Below, piece by piece: positions 16,900 through 28,914 of a stretch of 64,000 bases of DNA. The notes under the pieces were generated by a model. The model made no database searches, was not told the origin of the DNA, and saw only the letters and a list, made by a program, of their open reading frames with translations. Each line of letters opens with the position of its first letter. Within the stretch, counting starts at the first letter, position 1. The translations under genes were made by a program, and so were the position numbers. Source of the stretch: Pseudomonas alloputida (GTDB lineage: Bacteria > Pseudomonadota > Gammaproteobacteria > Pseudomonadales > Pseudomonadaceae); contig NZ_CP128540.1 in assembly GCF_021283545.2 (NCBI RefSeq), positions 2,515,501 to 2,579,500 on the forward strand. Reading direction: 5' to 3'.

Positions 16900-17805
16900 T
16901 CACTGCCTGGCCATGAACTGCAGGATGCGGTCGCGCAGCCAGCGCTCGGCGGGGTCGTTGTCCTGGGCGCCGCTCCAGACCATCGACAGCTCGGCCTCGG
17001 TGATGTCGAACGGCGCCGGGTCGGCGCGCAAGCTGCCGTCGTCGGCGAGGGCACAAGCGGCATAGTCCGGCACCGTGGCGATCAGCTCGGTGTTGCGCAG
17101 CAGGGCGCGCAGGCTACCGAACTGCGGCACCGCCAGCACCACCTTGCGGCAACGCCCGATGCGTGCCAGGTCGAGGTCGATGTTGCCGCTCATGTCACCG
17201 GAAAACGACACCATCACATGCGGGCGGGCGCAGTATTCGTCGAGGGTCAGAGGCCCCGGGCGGTCGTCGGCGCGCAGCACCCGTACACCTATGTCGCGCA
17301 GCTTGCGGCGTTTGGCGGTGGCCGGCAGGTCGGTGGTATAGCTCACACCTACCGAGATCTCGCCGCTGGCCAGAAGGCCCGGCATCAGCAGGAAATTGGC
17401 CCGCCGCACTACCACGCTGATGGCGGGGGCTTCTTCACGCAGGGCCTGCAGCAGGGCCGGAAACAGGCCGAACTCGGCATCGTCAGAAAGGCCCAGGCGG
17501 AACACGTTGCAGCTGTTGGCCGGGTCGAACTCGCGGGCGCGGCTGATGGCAGCGGAAATCACGTCCATGGCCGGGCCCAGTTCAGCAAAGATCTGCATGG
17601 CCCGTGGGGTGGGTTCCATGGCCCGGCCGCTGCGGATCAGCAGCGGGTCGTCGAACAGCTCGCGCAGGCGGGCGAGGGCGGCGCTGACGGTGGATTGGGT
17701 GATAAACAGCTTTTCACCCACGCGGGTCAGGTTGCGTTCGATCATCAGGGCTTCGAACAGCACCAGCAGGTTCATGTCGACGCGGCGCAGGTCGTTGCGG
17801 TTCAT
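16900..17805 (-). CDS. LysR-family transcriptional regulator (NodD/LinR-like)
   Basis: Regulator of 301 residues. The N-terminus MNRNDLRRVDMNLLVLFEAL, then RNLTRVGEKLFITQSTVSAAL, is the variant helix-turn-helix of the NodD/SyrM-like LysR branch; the rest is a two-lobed ligand domain. It converges on the DMT exporter and diverges from katG across 386 bases. It is not an OxyR homologue by eye (no conserved redox Cys pair region), so control of katG is only a positional guess. Confidence 0.82.
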   Translation of the reverse strand: MNRNDLRRVDMNLLVLFEALMIERNLTRVGEKLFITQSTVSAALARLRELFDDPLLIRSGRAMEPTPRAMQIFAELGPAMDVISAAISRAREFDPANSCNVFRLGLSDDAEFGLFPALLQALREEAPAISVVVRRANFLLMPGLLASGEISVGVSYTTDLPATAKRRKLRDIGVRVLRADDRPGPLTLDEYCARPHVMVSFSGDMSGNIDLDLARIGRCRKVVLAVPQFGSLRALLRNTELIATVPDYAACALADDGSLRADPAPFDITEAELSMVWSGAQDNDPAERWLRDRILQFMARQ

Positions 17806-20447
<2,642 letters not shown>

Positions 20448-20461
20448 CGTTGCCTGGCGGG

Positions 20462-20484
20462 GGGGGCGCGCTCAGCGCCCCCTT
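20462..20484 (+). terminator. katG terminator candidate
   Basis: GGGGGCGC, loop GCTCA, GCGCCCCC forms a perfect 8-bp GC-rich stem 14 bases after the katG stop. Only two Ts follow, so termination may be weak. Confidence 0.45.
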
Positions 20485-20608
20485 GGCCAGTGGTTATCCC
20501 GCCAATTCCAGGTCGGATAGATACAAAAGTGTCCTCGTCGGTTCTGTTGCAATGCTTCTCAGGCGGCCGGCCTGAACAGCGTGCTCACAACGACAAGGAA
20601 CCCCGACC

Positions 20609-21820
20609 ATGCAAATGCCCAAGACCCTGAAAATCCGCAATGGCGACAAGGTGCAGCCAACCTTTTCCGCTCAGGAATACGCTGCTCGCCACGCCCGGCT
20701 GCGGGCCTATATGGCCGAGCAGGACATCGAGGCGGCAATCTTCACCTCGTATCACAACGTCAACTATTACAGCGATTTCCTTTACTGCTCGTTCGGCCGC
20801 CCTTATGCGCTGGTGATCACCCAGGACAAGGTGGTCTCGATCAGCGCCAATATCGACGGCGGGCAACCCTGGCGGCGCACGGTGGGCACTGACAACATCG
20901 TCTACACCGACTGGCAGCGCGACAACTATTTCGTCGCCATCCAGCAGGCGTTGCCGCTGGCCTCGCGCATCGGCGTGGAGTACGACCACCTGAACCTGCA
21001 GAACCACGGCAAACTCGCCGCCTGCTACCCCAAGGCCGAGCTGGTGGACATCGCTGCGCCGTGCATGCGTATGCGCATGATCAAGTCGGCCGAGGAGCAG
21101 GCACTTATCCGTCACGGTGCACAGGTGGCCGACATCGGCGGGGCGGCAGTGGTCGAAGCCCTGCGTGAGCAGGTGCCCGAGTACGAGGTGGCACTGCATG
21201 CCACCCAGGCGATGGTGCGCGAAATTGCCAAACGCTTCCCCGACGCCGAGCTGATGGACACCTGGACCTGGTTCCAGTCCGGGCTCAACACCGATGGCGC
21301 ACACAACCCGGTCACCAGCCGCCGTGTGGGCAAGGGCGAGATCCTCAGCCTCAACTGTTTCCCCATGATCGCCGGTTATTACACCGCGCTGGAGCGCACC
21401 CTGTTCCTTGACCACTGCCCGGACGAGTACCTGCGCCTGTGGCAGGCCAACGTCGAAGTGCACGAAGCCGGGCTGCAACTGGTGCGCCCAGGCATGCGCT
21501 GCAGCGATATCGCCCGCGAACTGAACGAGATCTTCCTGCGCCACGACCTGCTGCAGTACCGCACCTTCGGGTATGGCCATTCGTTCGGCACGCTCAGCCA
21601 TTACTACGGCCGCGAGGCGGGGCTGGAGCTGCGCGAGGACATCGATACTGTGCTGGAACCGGGCATGGTGGTGTCGATCGAGCCGATGATCATGCTGCCT
21701 GAAGGGCGACCGGGGGCGGGCGGTTATCGCGAGCACGACATCCTGATCGTCAACGACAGCGGCGCCGAGAACATCACCAAGTTCCCGTATGGGCCGGAGC
21801 ACAACATCATTCGCAAATAA
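20609..21820 (+). CDS. Creatinase (creatine amidinohydrolase)
   Basis: Homodimeric 403-residue hydrolase that splits creatine into sarcosine and urea; pita-bread fold shared with M24 aminopeptidases but metal-free. The sequence is close to the crystallised P. putida enzyme as I recall it, starting MQMPKTLKIRNGDKVQPTFS, and the catalytic histidine falls at the same number, H232 in NTDGAHNPVTS. Substrate-binding glutamates of the C-terminal domain are in the LNCFPMIAGYYTALERT and VVSIEPMIMLPEG segments. AAGGA precedes the ATG. The MHS transporter and CahR-like regulator downstream complete a creatine-use locus. Confidence 0.95.
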   Translation: MQMPKTLKIRNGDKVQPTFSAQEYAARHARLRAYMAEQDIEAAIFTSYHNVNYYSDFLYCSFGRPYALVITQDKVVSISANIDGGQPWRRTVGTDNIVYTDWQRDNYFVAIQQALPLASRIGVEYDHLNLQNHGKLAACYPKAELVDIAAPCMRMRMIKSAEEQALIRHGAQVADIGGAAVVEALREQVPEYEVALHATQAMVREIAKRFPDAELMDTWTWFQSGLNTDGAHNPVTSRRVGKGEILSLNCFPMIAGYYTALERTLFLDHCPDEYLRLWQANVEVHEAGLQLVRPGMRCSDIARELNEIFLRHDLLQYRTFGYGHSFGTLSHYYGREAGLELREDIDTVLEPGMVVSIEPMIMLPEGRPGAGGYREHDILIVNDSGAENITKFPYGPEHNIIRK

Positions 21821-21832
21821 GCATCGGCGTCG

Positions 21833-21910
21833 GCTGCTTCGCGGGCAAGCCCGCTCCTGCGGGGATTTCACCGTTTTCGCAGGCGCGGGTTCACCCGCGA
21901 ATAGGCCGGC
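21833..21910. repeat. REPIN (two inverted REP hairpins)
   Basis: Two Pseudomonas REP elements in opposite orientation between creatinase and the MHS transporter: CTTCGCGGGCAAGCCCGCTC on the left and GCGCGGGTTCACCCGCGAAT on the right, each a self-pairing hairpin. Confidence 0.85.
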
Positions 21911-21982
21911 CCAGACAACAACAAGATCCCCGTATGACCACCAGACCCTGCCTCCAATTAAAAGAACCAGAGGGTACCCGTC

Positions 21983-23317
21983 ATGTCCAGCACCACCCTA
22001 GACCCATCCGCCATCGCCGGCCCCGCACACAACGCCGAACGCCAGGCGCTGCGCAAGGCCGCCCGGGCCAGCTTCATGGGCAACTTCGTCGAGTGGTTCG
22101 ACTACGCCGCCTACGGCTATCTGGCCACCATCATCGCCGCCACCTTCTTCCCGCAAACTGACAAGACCACCGGTTTGCTGGCCACCTTTGCGGTATTCGC
22201 CCTGTCGTTCCTGGTGCGCCCGCTGGGTGGCATCGTCTGGGGCCATTTCGGCGATCGACACGGTCGGCGCAACGCGCTCTCGTGGTCGATCCTGATCATG
22301 TCGGTATCCACCTTCTGCATCGGCTTGTTGCCGGGCTATGCGCAGATCGGGCTGTGGGCACCGGCCTTGCTGTTGCTGATCCGCCTGGTACAGGGGTTTT
22401 CCGCCTCGGGTGAGTACGCCGGGGCCGCTGCGTTCCTGGCCGAGTACGCGCCGCCTGGGCGGCGTGGCTTGTACACCAGCATCGTGCCGGCCAGCACGGC
22501 GGCGGGGTTGTTGTTCGGTGCGGCGTTCGTCGCGGTGCTGCATGAGCTGCTCAGCAGTGAAGCCCTGCATGAGTGGGGCTGGCGCCTGCCGTTCCTGCTG
22601 GCGGCGCCGTTCGGCCTGGTAGGGCGCTATATCCGCATGAGCTTGCAGGACACGCCCAAGTTCCTGGAGATGGAGCAGCGCCTGGAAACCAAGGCCGGCA
22701 TGGCCACGACGCCGCTGCGCGAACTGCTGGGCCAGCACCGGCGCAGTCTGGCAATCGGCATGGGTGTCACCTGCCTGAATGCGGTTGCGTTCTACCTGTT
22801 GCTCAGTTACATGCCGACCTACCTGTCCAGTGAAATGGGCATGAGCGAGCGGGATTCGTTCATCGCCTCGACGGTGTCGCTGGCCACCTATATCGGCTTG
22901 ATCTTCCTGATGGGGCGGCTGTCCGACCAGTTTGGTCGCAAGACCATGCTGGTGGTGGCCTCGCTGTTGTTCCTGGGGTTGACCGTGCCGTTGTTTCGCC
23001 TGCTGGACGGCCAGCCGCTGCTGGTGATTCTGGCCATCCAGATCCTTTTCGGTGCGATGCTGGCGATGAACGACGGGACCTTGCCGTGCCTGCTGGCCGA
23101 AATCTTTCCGACCCGGGTGCGCTTCAGCGGGTTTGCCCTGAGCTTCAATGTGGCCAATGCGCTGTTTGGCGGGACTGCGCCGTTCATTGCCACCTGGCTG
23201 ATTCAGGTGACGGGCAGCAAGCTGGCCCCGGCAGGATACTTGCTGGCGGCAGCACTGGTGGCGCTGGTGGCCATGCTGATGTGTCGGGAGACGGCGCACG
23301 CGGCCCTTGAAGATTAG
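21983..23317 (+). CDS. MFS transporter, metabolite:H+ symporter (MHS) family
   Basis: Twelve-helix inner-membrane permease of 444 residues. The MHS signature is clear: NFVEWFDYAAYGYLATIIAATFFP, then RPLGGIVWGHFGDRHGRRNAL (loop 2-3 motif) and LIRLVQGFSASGEYAGAAAFLAEYAP. MHS members import organic acids, betaines and related zwitterions by proton symport. Its place between creatinase and the CahR-like regulator makes creatine the likely substrate, but this is inference. A REPIN separates it from creatinase, so cotranscription is uncertain. Confidence 0.85.
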   Translation: MSSTTLDPSAIAGPAHNAERQALRKAARASFMGNFVEWFDYAAYGYLATIIAATFFPQTDKTTGLLATFAVFALSFLVRPLGGIVWGHFGDRHGRRNALSWSILIMSVSTFCIGLLPGYAQIGLWAPALLLLIRLVQGFSASGEYAGAAAFLAEYAPPGRRGLYTSIVPASTAAGLLFGAAFVAVLHELLSSEALHEWGWRLPFLLAAPFGLVGRYIRMSLQDTPKFLEMEQRLETKAGMATTPLRELLGQHRRSLAIGMGVTCLNAVAFYLLLSYMPTYLSSEMGMSERDSFIASTVSLATYIGLIFLMGRLSDQFGRKTMLVVASLLFLGLTVPLFRLLDGQPLLVILAIQILFGAMLAMNDGTLPCLLAEIFPTRVRFSGFALSFNVANALFGGTAPFIATWLIQVTGSKLAPAGYLLAAALVALVAMLMCRETAHAALED

Positions 23318-23380
23318 TTGACCTGCACTGGCTTCTTCTCACGCGCCTACAACGGCCTGTGGCGGACCACCGATGTGCGT

Positions 23381-23409
23381 GTAGGCGCGGGCTTGCCCGC
23401 GAAGAGGCC
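23381..23409. repeat. REP element
   Basis: GCGCGGGCTTGCCCGCGAAG core hairpin with flanking GTAGG; CGCGCCTAC at 23342-23350 is the inverted copy of its left edge, so this is a degenerate REPIN between the convergent MHS and CahR-like genes. Confidence 0.75.
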
Positions 23410-23433
23410 AGCAATGCCAATACCTGACCCAAC

Positions 23434-24441
23434 TCAGTGGAGAGAGGCCTGCCGCCGCTCCCCTAAAGGCGACAGCCCGAAGAACCGGCTATAACTCTTG
23501 GAAAAATGCGCAGGCGAACTGAAGCCACAGGCCAGCGCTACCTCACGCACTTGCACGTCGCTGCGCAGCAGTAACTCCCGCGCCCGCGACAGCCGCAGCT
23601 CCAGGTAATACTGGCTGGGCGTGCGCTGCAGGTACTTGTGGAACAGCCGCTCCAATTGGCGCACGGTCACGTCGTTGAGGCTGGCCAGTTCCTCCAGCCC
23701 CAGCGGCTCCTCCAGATTGGCCTCCATGATCGCCACCACCTGGCTCAGTTTGGGCTGAGCGCTGCCGAGCAGGGTGCGCAGCGGCACACGCTGGCGCTCA
23801 CGCTCACCGCGTACGCGGTCGCACAGCAACAGCTCGGCGGCCTTGGCCGCGATGTCCTGGCCGCCCGTGTCGCGGGCCACCAGTTGCAACATCATGTCCA
23901 TGGCCGCCACGCCGCCTGAGCAGGTGTAACGGTCGCGGTCCAGTTCGAACAGCTGGCTGGAGATCACGATACCGGGGAAGTGCGCCTGCAACGTCGGCAG
24001 GTCTTCCCAGTGGATGGTGCAGCGGTAGCCTTTGAGCAATTCGGCCTTGGCCAGCAGGTAGCTACCGGTGCAGATACCGCCCAGTGGCAAGCGCTGGCGG
24101 GCCAGTTGGCGCAACCAGTCGATCAATGGGCGGTTGCTACGGCTTCGGTCGATCGGGTTGGCGCCGACCACCAGCAAGGCATCCAGCGCGGGGGCGTTGG
24201 TGATGTTGTAGTCGGGCAGTACGCGCATGCCGTTGCTGGCCACCACCGGCGCGTCGTCTGCGGCGATCAGCACACTGCGATACAGTGGCTTGCGCGCGGC
24301 CAGGTTGGCCATGCGCAGGGTCTCCACCGCCGACGCAAGGCCGATGGTGGTGAAATTGGGCAAAATCAGGAAGCCAAAGGTCTTTGCCGAACAATTCTTT
24401 ACACTAGACGGCGATAGGTTTGCAGAAGCGGGGTGGACCAT
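23434..24441 (-). CDS. cahR: GATase1-like AraC-family regulator (CahR-like)
   Basis: Regulator of about 335 residues. The N-terminal DJ-1/PfpI-type domain (about 20-205; GGICTGSYLLAKAELLKGYRCTIHW) has lost enzyme function in this family and binds the inducer; the C-terminus (about 230-330) is a double AraC helix-turn-helix (EELASLNDVTVRQLERLFHKYL, then VALACGFSSPAHFSKSYSRFFG). The family includes GbdR, CdhR and CahR. Published work on P. putida names a regulator of this type, CahR, as activator of creatinase, and the location beside creatinase and its transporter fits. The ATG at 24441 has AGGAA upstream; longer frames lack one. Confidence 0.8.
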   Translation of the reverse strand: MVHPASANLSPSSVKNCSAKTFGFLILPNFTTIGLASAVETLRMANLAARKPLYRSVLIAADDAPVVASNGMRVLPDYNITNAPALDALLVVGANPIDRSRSNRPLIDWLRQLARQRLPLGGICTGSYLLAKAELLKGYRCTIHWEDLPTLQAHFPGIVISSQLFELDRDRYTCSGGVAAMDMMLQLVARDTGGQDIAAKAAELLLCDRVRGERERQRVPLRTLLGSAQPKLSQVVAIMEANLEEPLGLEELASLNDVTVRQLERLFHKYLQRTPSQYYLELRLSRARELLLRSDVQVREVALACGFSSPAHFSKSYSRFFGLSPLGERRQASLH

Positions 24442-24622
24442 TGCGCTGTTCCTGTGCAAGCTGAGGCCTGGTTGGTCAGGGGCAGTGAGAAAGCAGAGCC
24501 TCGCGTGGTTCTTGTTGTTATGGGTCGTTGCCGGGTCGATCATACACCCCGGATGCAGCGGCCAGGAATGGCCCCGCCGGCAGGCAGGGCCGACAGTGAT
24601 TGCACAGAGAAGGTGAGCGTCA

Positions 24623-25951
24623 GTGAACCCCGAAACCATGCTGGCGGGCTTGCCAGGCTACGCCATGGCCCCCGAAGCGATCCAGGTGCTGCCCGATGCC
24701 AGGGCTTACCGCGCCTGCCTGTTCGAGCGCATCCGTGCGGCGACTCGGCGCATCGTTATCGTCGCGTTGTACCTGCAGGAGGATGAGGCTGGCCAGGAAG
24801 TCCTGGATGCCTTGTACCAGGCCAAGGCCGAGCGGCCAGGCCTGGAGATCACCATCGTGGTCGACTGGTTCCGCGCCAGGCGCGGGCTGCTGGGGGCCGG
24901 GCGTCAGCCGGGCAATGCCGCCTGGTATCAGGCCCAGCGCCAGTTGCGCGGGCTGGACATCGCGATTCATGGCGTGCCAGTGCAGACCCGCGAACTGTTC
25001 GGGGTGCTGCACCTCAAAGGCAGCATCATCGACGATTGCGTGATCTACACCGGCGCCAGTCTGAACAACGTCTACCTGCATCGTTTCGACCGCTATCGCC
25101 TGGATCGCTACCACCTGTTCCAGTCACCGGCACTGGCTGATGCCATGGTCGGCCTGGTTCAGCGTTTGCTGCACCATACCGCCACACCGCGCCTCGACCT
25201 GCCGGCGCCACCTTCTACCCGCAGTTTGCGCGGTGACATTCGGCGTTTGCGCGCACGGCTGCGGCGCATGGCCTACGAGGTACCGGCCAGCGTGACGGGG
25301 CAGGGCCTGCAGGTGATCCCGCTGCTGGGTGTGGGCCGTGGCAATCCACTGAACCGGGCGCTGTGCGCCTTGCTGGCAGTGGCGCGCACGCAGATCATCA
25401 TCAGTACGCCGTATTTCAACCCGCCGCAGGTCGTGATGCGCGAACTTGACCATGCCCTGGCGCGGGGGGTTGGGGTGGAGCTGATTGTCGGTGACCGCAC
25501 CGCCAACGACTTCTACATTGCCCCTGGCGAACCGTTCAGTGCCAGTGGTGCATTGCCCTATCTGTACGAGGACAACCTGCGCGCCTTCGCCCACCGCCGC
25601 CACGCCGCGATTGCCAGCGGCCAGTTGCAAGTACGCATCTGGAACGATCCCGGGCATACCTTCCATGCCAAGGGCGTTTGGATCGACCAGCGTTATTCGC
25701 TGCTGACCGGCAACAACCTCAACCCGCGCGGGTTCAACCTGGACCTGGAGAACGGCCTGCTGATCGACGACCCGCAGGGGCAATGGCTGGCGCCACGGGA
25801 AGCGGAGTTGAGCGAACTACGGCGCTTTGCGCCGAGAATCGGTTCGGCAGAGGCGCTGGGGGAGAAGGCCGAACATCCCAAGCAAGTGCGCAAGTTTCTG
25901 CGTCGGTTGCGCTATAGCCGGTTGGAGCCGTTGATCAAGCGGGTGCTCTGA
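24623..25951 (+). CDS. pssA: CDP-diacylglycerol-serine O-phosphatidyltransferase (type I PssA)
   Basis: Phospholipase D-superfamily enzyme of 442 residues that makes phosphatidylserine from CDP-diacylglycerol and serine at the inner face of the membrane. Two HKD motifs are intact: H130/K132/D137 (HLKGSIIDD) and H348/K350/D355 (HAKGVWIDQ). Family-specific segments YTGASLNNVYLHRFDRYRLDRYHL and LTGNNLNPRGFNLDLENGLL distinguish it from cardiolipin synthase, and length matches E. coli PssA (about 451). GTG 24623 is chosen because AAGGTGA lies 6-8 bases upstream; ATG 24638 is an alternative. Many pseudomonads use the other PssA type, so this may be a second synthase. Confidence 0.88.
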   Translation: MNPETMLAGLPGYAMAPEAIQVLPDARAYRACLFERIRAATRRIVIVALYLQEDEAGQEVLDALYQAKAERPGLEITIVVDWFRARRGLLGAGRQPGNAAWYQAQRQLRGLDIAIHGVPVQTRELFGVLHLKGSIIDDCVIYTGASLNNVYLHRFDRYRLDRYHLFQSPALADAMVGLVQRLLHHTATPRLDLPAPPSTRSLRGDIRRLRARLRRMAYEVPASVTGQGLQVIPLLGVGRGNPLNRALCALLAVARTQIIISTPYFNPPQVVMRELDHALARGVGVELIVGDRTANDFYIAPGEPFSASGALPYLYEDNLRAFAHRRHAAIASGQLQVRIWNDPGHTFHAKGVWIDQRYSLLTGNNLNPRGFNLDLENGLLIDDPQGQWLAPREAELSELRRFAPRIGSAEALGEKAEHPKQVRKFLRRLRYSRLEPLIKRVL

Positions 25952-25966
25952 CATCGCCTGTACTGA

Positions 25967-25994
25967 CCCTGTCGCCGGCAAGCCAGCGACAGGG
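25967..25994. terminator. Hairpin after pssA
   Basis: CCCTGTCGC and GCGACAGGG form a 9-bp stem around a REP-like CGGCAAGCCA centre. No T run on either strand, so it may be a REP relic or a transcript-stabilising hairpin rather than a true terminator. Confidence 0.45.
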
Positions 25995-26162
25995 CCAGAG
26001 TGGTGCGCACCGCGCATTGATGTCATTATGATATTGCTGCCCACGGCCCTTTGTCAGGGGCTGGATTACAATGTGCAGGCAACAGTGCAAGGCCCCTCTG
26101 AACGTGATCACGATCGCATACAGTCGGGCCTTTTCCCGTTAACCAGACAGGCCAATGCGTAT

Positions 26163-27329
26163 ATGGCGTTAGATCCACCCACGATGCTGACTATTTCAGT
26201 CGCTTTGGCCGCTGCGGCCGCCTTGTACCTGGCGATTGAATGGCGCAGTGTGCGCGAAACCTCATTGCTGTACTGGAGTGCGGGTTTCGCCACGATTACG
26301 GTTGGTAGCACCCTGGCATTGTTGCGCGGGATCGGCTTGCTGTTCATCGGTATCTGGTTCGCCAATGGCTTGCTGGTGGTGGCCCACGTTTTTTTCCTGA
26401 TCGGCGTGCTGCGCTTCACTCAGGAGCGCTTGTCACGTGCCTGGTTGATGATCGTGCTGGTCTGGTTCGCCTTGCTGCTGCTGCCCGTGGGCCCGCAGTG
26501 GTCGAAGGTGATGCTGATGGTCAACTCGTTGTTGGTGGCCTCGCTGACGCTCAAGGCCAGTTTCCTGCTGCGGCCACATGGCAAATCGCTGAGTGTCGGG
26601 GCCGTGCAACTGCGCTATGTGTTGCTGATCCATGGGCTGTTCTATGTGGCCAAGGCGGCCATCGCGATCACGCCAGGCACGCTGATTGACCTGGCGACCT
26701 TTGGCGGGCTGATCATTCAGGTTTCGCTGGTGGAAGGCGCGATGGCGATCATGCTGATTGCCTTGTCGATGACCGGCACCGTACGTTACCGGCGGGAAGA
26801 GCGGATTGCCCGGCTGGCAGCTCGTGACCCGCTGACTGCGCTGTACAACCGGCGTGCACTGGAGGTGCGGGCGGGGCATTTCTTCAAGGACGTGAGCCCG
26901 GCGCAACCCGGGGCATTGCTGTTGATCGACATCGACAACTTCAAACTGGTCAACGACCTGCACGGGCATATCGCCGGCGACCGTTTGCTGATTGCCTTGA
27001 GCGAGATGATTCGTACGGCGCTGCCCGAGCGCTCGCTGGCGGCGCGGTTGGGCGGGGATGAGTTCGTCATCTTGCTCAGTGGCGCGAGCAGTGAACGGGT
27101 CATGGAACTGGGGAGTGGGCTGCGTGAGCAGTTCCAGCAGTACGCCGACAAGACTGTGCCTACGCCCCAGGCGGTTACCTTGAGCATTGGTGCCAACGTG
27201 TTCGATCAGCCGCCGGCGAGCCTGGCGGCGTTGATCGAGCAGGGGGATGTGGCGTTGTACCAGTCCAAACGTGGGGGGCGCGACAGCATTCGGTTTTTCG
27301 AGCGGGCGGTGGTTGAACTCCGGCAGTGA
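26163..27329 (+). CDS. Membrane-bound diguanylate cyclase (GGDEF)
   Basis: Protein of about 388 residues with six to seven hydrophobic helices in the first 215 residues and a C-terminal GGDEF domain (about 220-385; DPLTALYNRRALE at its start and ARLGGDEFVILL at the active site). The signature residues for GTP and Mg binding are present, so it should synthesise c-di-GMP. The four residues at the usual I-site are PERS instead of RxxD, so product inhibition at that site is not expected. The ATG at 26163 leads straight into the first membrane helix; an open frame to 26028 would add 45 hydrophilic residues and is less likely. Confidence 0.82.
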   Translation: MALDPPTMLTISVALAAAAALYLAIEWRSVRETSLLYWSAGFATITVGSTLALLRGIGLLFIGIWFANGLLVVAHVFFLIGVLRFTQERLSRAWLMIVLVWFALLLLPVGPQWSKVMLMVNSLLVASLTLKASFLLRPHGKSLSVGAVQLRYVLLIHGLFYVAKAAIAITPGTLIDLATFGGLIIQVSLVEGAMAIMLIALSMTGTVRYRREERIARLAARDPLTALYNRRALEVRAGHFFKDVSPAQPGALLLIDIDNFKLVNDLHGHIAGDRLLIALSEMIRTALPERSLAARLGGDEFVILLSGASSERVMELGSGLREQFQQYADKTVPTPQAVTLSIGANVFDQPPASLAALIEQGDVALYQSKRGGRDSIRFFERAVVELRQ

Positions 27330-27449
27330 GCGAGTCACCTAGGTGGGGGAGCTTTCATGTAACCCATGTGGGTGATCCGTACAGACGCTCCCGTCACCCG
27401 GCCCCCGCGTTCGACGGGCATCCATGCCCGTCCTCAGTAAAGCAGCGGG

Positions 27450-28823
27450 TCAGGTTGCCACCTGATAGCACGGTACATACGCCGCGCCGCCGGGCAGCTT
27501 CATCCGGTGCTGGTCGACGAATGCCTGCAGCAGCCGGCCCAGCGGGTCCAGTACGGCGCTGTCACCGTGGATCTGATACGGCCCGTGTTCCTCGATCAGG
27601 CGGATGCCTTTGTCCTTGACGTTGCCTGCGACAATCCCGGAAAACGCCCGGCGCAGGTTGGCCGCCAGTTCATGGGGCGGCAGCTCGCGGCGCAAGTCCA
27701 GGTCGGCCATGGCCTGGTGGGTCGGGTCGAACGGTCGCTGGAAGCTCTCCTCGATCTTCAGCAGCCAGTTGAAGTGGAAGGCATCGTTGCGCTCGCGGCG
27801 GAACTGCTTGACCGCTTTGAGGCCTTCGACCATGTGCCGGGCGACTTCCGCCGGGTCATCAATGATGATTTCGTACAGGCGATGGGCCGCTTCACCCAGC
27901 GTGGCGCCGACGAAAGCGTGCAACTGTTGCAGATAAGGCTCGGCGCTGCGCGGGCCGGTGAGCACCACCGGGAACGGCAGGTCGTGGTTGTCCGGGTGCA
28001 TGAGGATGCCCAGCAGGTACAGGAACTCCTCCGCCGTGCCGGCACCGCCCGGGAAGATGATGATGCCGTGGCCGACACGCACGAAGGCCTCCAGGCGCTT
28101 CTCGATGTCTGGCAGGATCACCAGTTCGTTGACGATCGGGTTGGGCGCCTCGGCGGCGATGATGCCGGGCTCGGTCAGGCCCAGGTAGCGGCTGCCATGC
28201 ATGCGTTGCTTGGCGTGGGCGATGGTGGCGCCCTTCATCGGGCCTTTCATCACGCCCGGGCCGCAGCCGGTGCAGACATCCAGCTTGCGCAGGCCCAGTT
28301 CATGGCCGACCTTCTTGGTGTACTGGTATTCCTCGGTGCTGATCGAGTGGCCGCCCCAACACACCACCATCTTCGGCTCCACGCCTGGGCGCAGGGTGCG
28401 CGCGTTGCGCAGCAGGTGGAAAACGTAGTCGGTGATGCCCTGGGAGCTTTCCAGGTCGATGCGCTGGCTGGCCAGCTCGCTTTCGGTGTAGACGATGTCG
28501 CGCAAGGCGCTGAACAGCATTTCACGGGTGCTGGCGATCATTTCGCCATCGACGAAGGCGTCGGCCGGGGCGTTCAGCAGCTCCAGGCGCACGCCGCGGT
28601 CCTGTTGGTGGATACGCACCTCGAAGTCTTTGTAGGCCTCAAGGATAGTCTTGGCATTGTCGACATGGGCGCCGGTGTTGAGGATTGCCAGGGCGCACTG
28701 GCGGAACAGTGTGTAGAGGCTACCGGTACCGACTTCACTCAGTTGCTGCACTTCACGTTGTGACAGCGTCTCCAGGCTGCCTTTGGGGCTGACGGATGCA
28801 TTGATGACATGGCGTTGAGGCAT
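27450..28823 (-). CDS. ppnN: Nucleotide 5'-monophosphate nucleosidase PpnN (YgdH)
   Basis: LOG-family nucleosidase of 457 residues (E. coli PpnN about 454) cleaving purine and pyrimidine 5'-monophosphates to base and ribose 5-phosphate, and regulated by (p)ppGpp in E. coli. The Rossmann-type lysine-decarboxylase-like core carries the catalytic LOG motif PGGAGTAEEF (about 279-288). The N-terminal and C-terminal extensions typical of PpnN (MPQRHVINASVSPKGSLETLSQREV; VKDKGIRLIEEHGPYQIHGD) are present, separating it from short cytokinin LOG enzymes. Older annotation as a lysine decarboxylase is not supported. Minus strand, convergent with the GGDEF gene. Confidence 0.92.
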   Translation of the reverse strand: MPQRHVINASVSPKGSLETLSQREVQQLSEVGTGSLYTLFRQCALAILNTGAHVDNAKTILEAYKDFEVRIHQQDRGVRLELLNAPADAFVDGEMIASTREMLFSALRDIVYTESELASQRIDLESSQGITDYVFHLLRNARTLRPGVEPKMVVCWGGHSISTEEYQYTKKVGHELGLRKLDVCTGCGPGVMKGPMKGATIAHAKQRMHGSRYLGLTEPGIIAAEAPNPIVNELVILPDIEKRLEAFVRVGHGIIIFPGGAGTAEEFLYLLGILMHPDNHDLPFPVVLTGPRSAEPYLQQLHAFVGATLGEAAHRLYEIIIDDPAEVARHMVEGLKAVKQFRRERNDAFHFNWLLKIEESFQRPFDPTHQAMADLDLRRELPPHELAANLRRAFSGIVAGNVKDKGIRLIEEHGPYQIHGDSAVLDPLGRLLQAFVDQHRMKLPGGAAYVPCYQVAT

Positions 28824-28914
28824 CTAAGTCTTTCCTGTGCGGGTAAAACATCCTTCTTTGACACCACCATACCGAGAAATGTGGACGGCAACGAGGGGGG
28901 CTGTGAAAAACCTT

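Noticed and set aside
27413..27432. Perfect hairpin GACGGGCAT-CC-ATGCCCGTC between the GGDEF and ppnN genes
   Set aside because: No T run on either strand, so not called a terminator; left as a minor structure between convergent genes.
27450..28823. Annotation of the LOG-family gene as lysine decarboxylase or cytokinin-activating LOG
   Set aside because: Length and both terminal extensions match PpnN; the PGGxGTxxE motif alone is shared by all these families.
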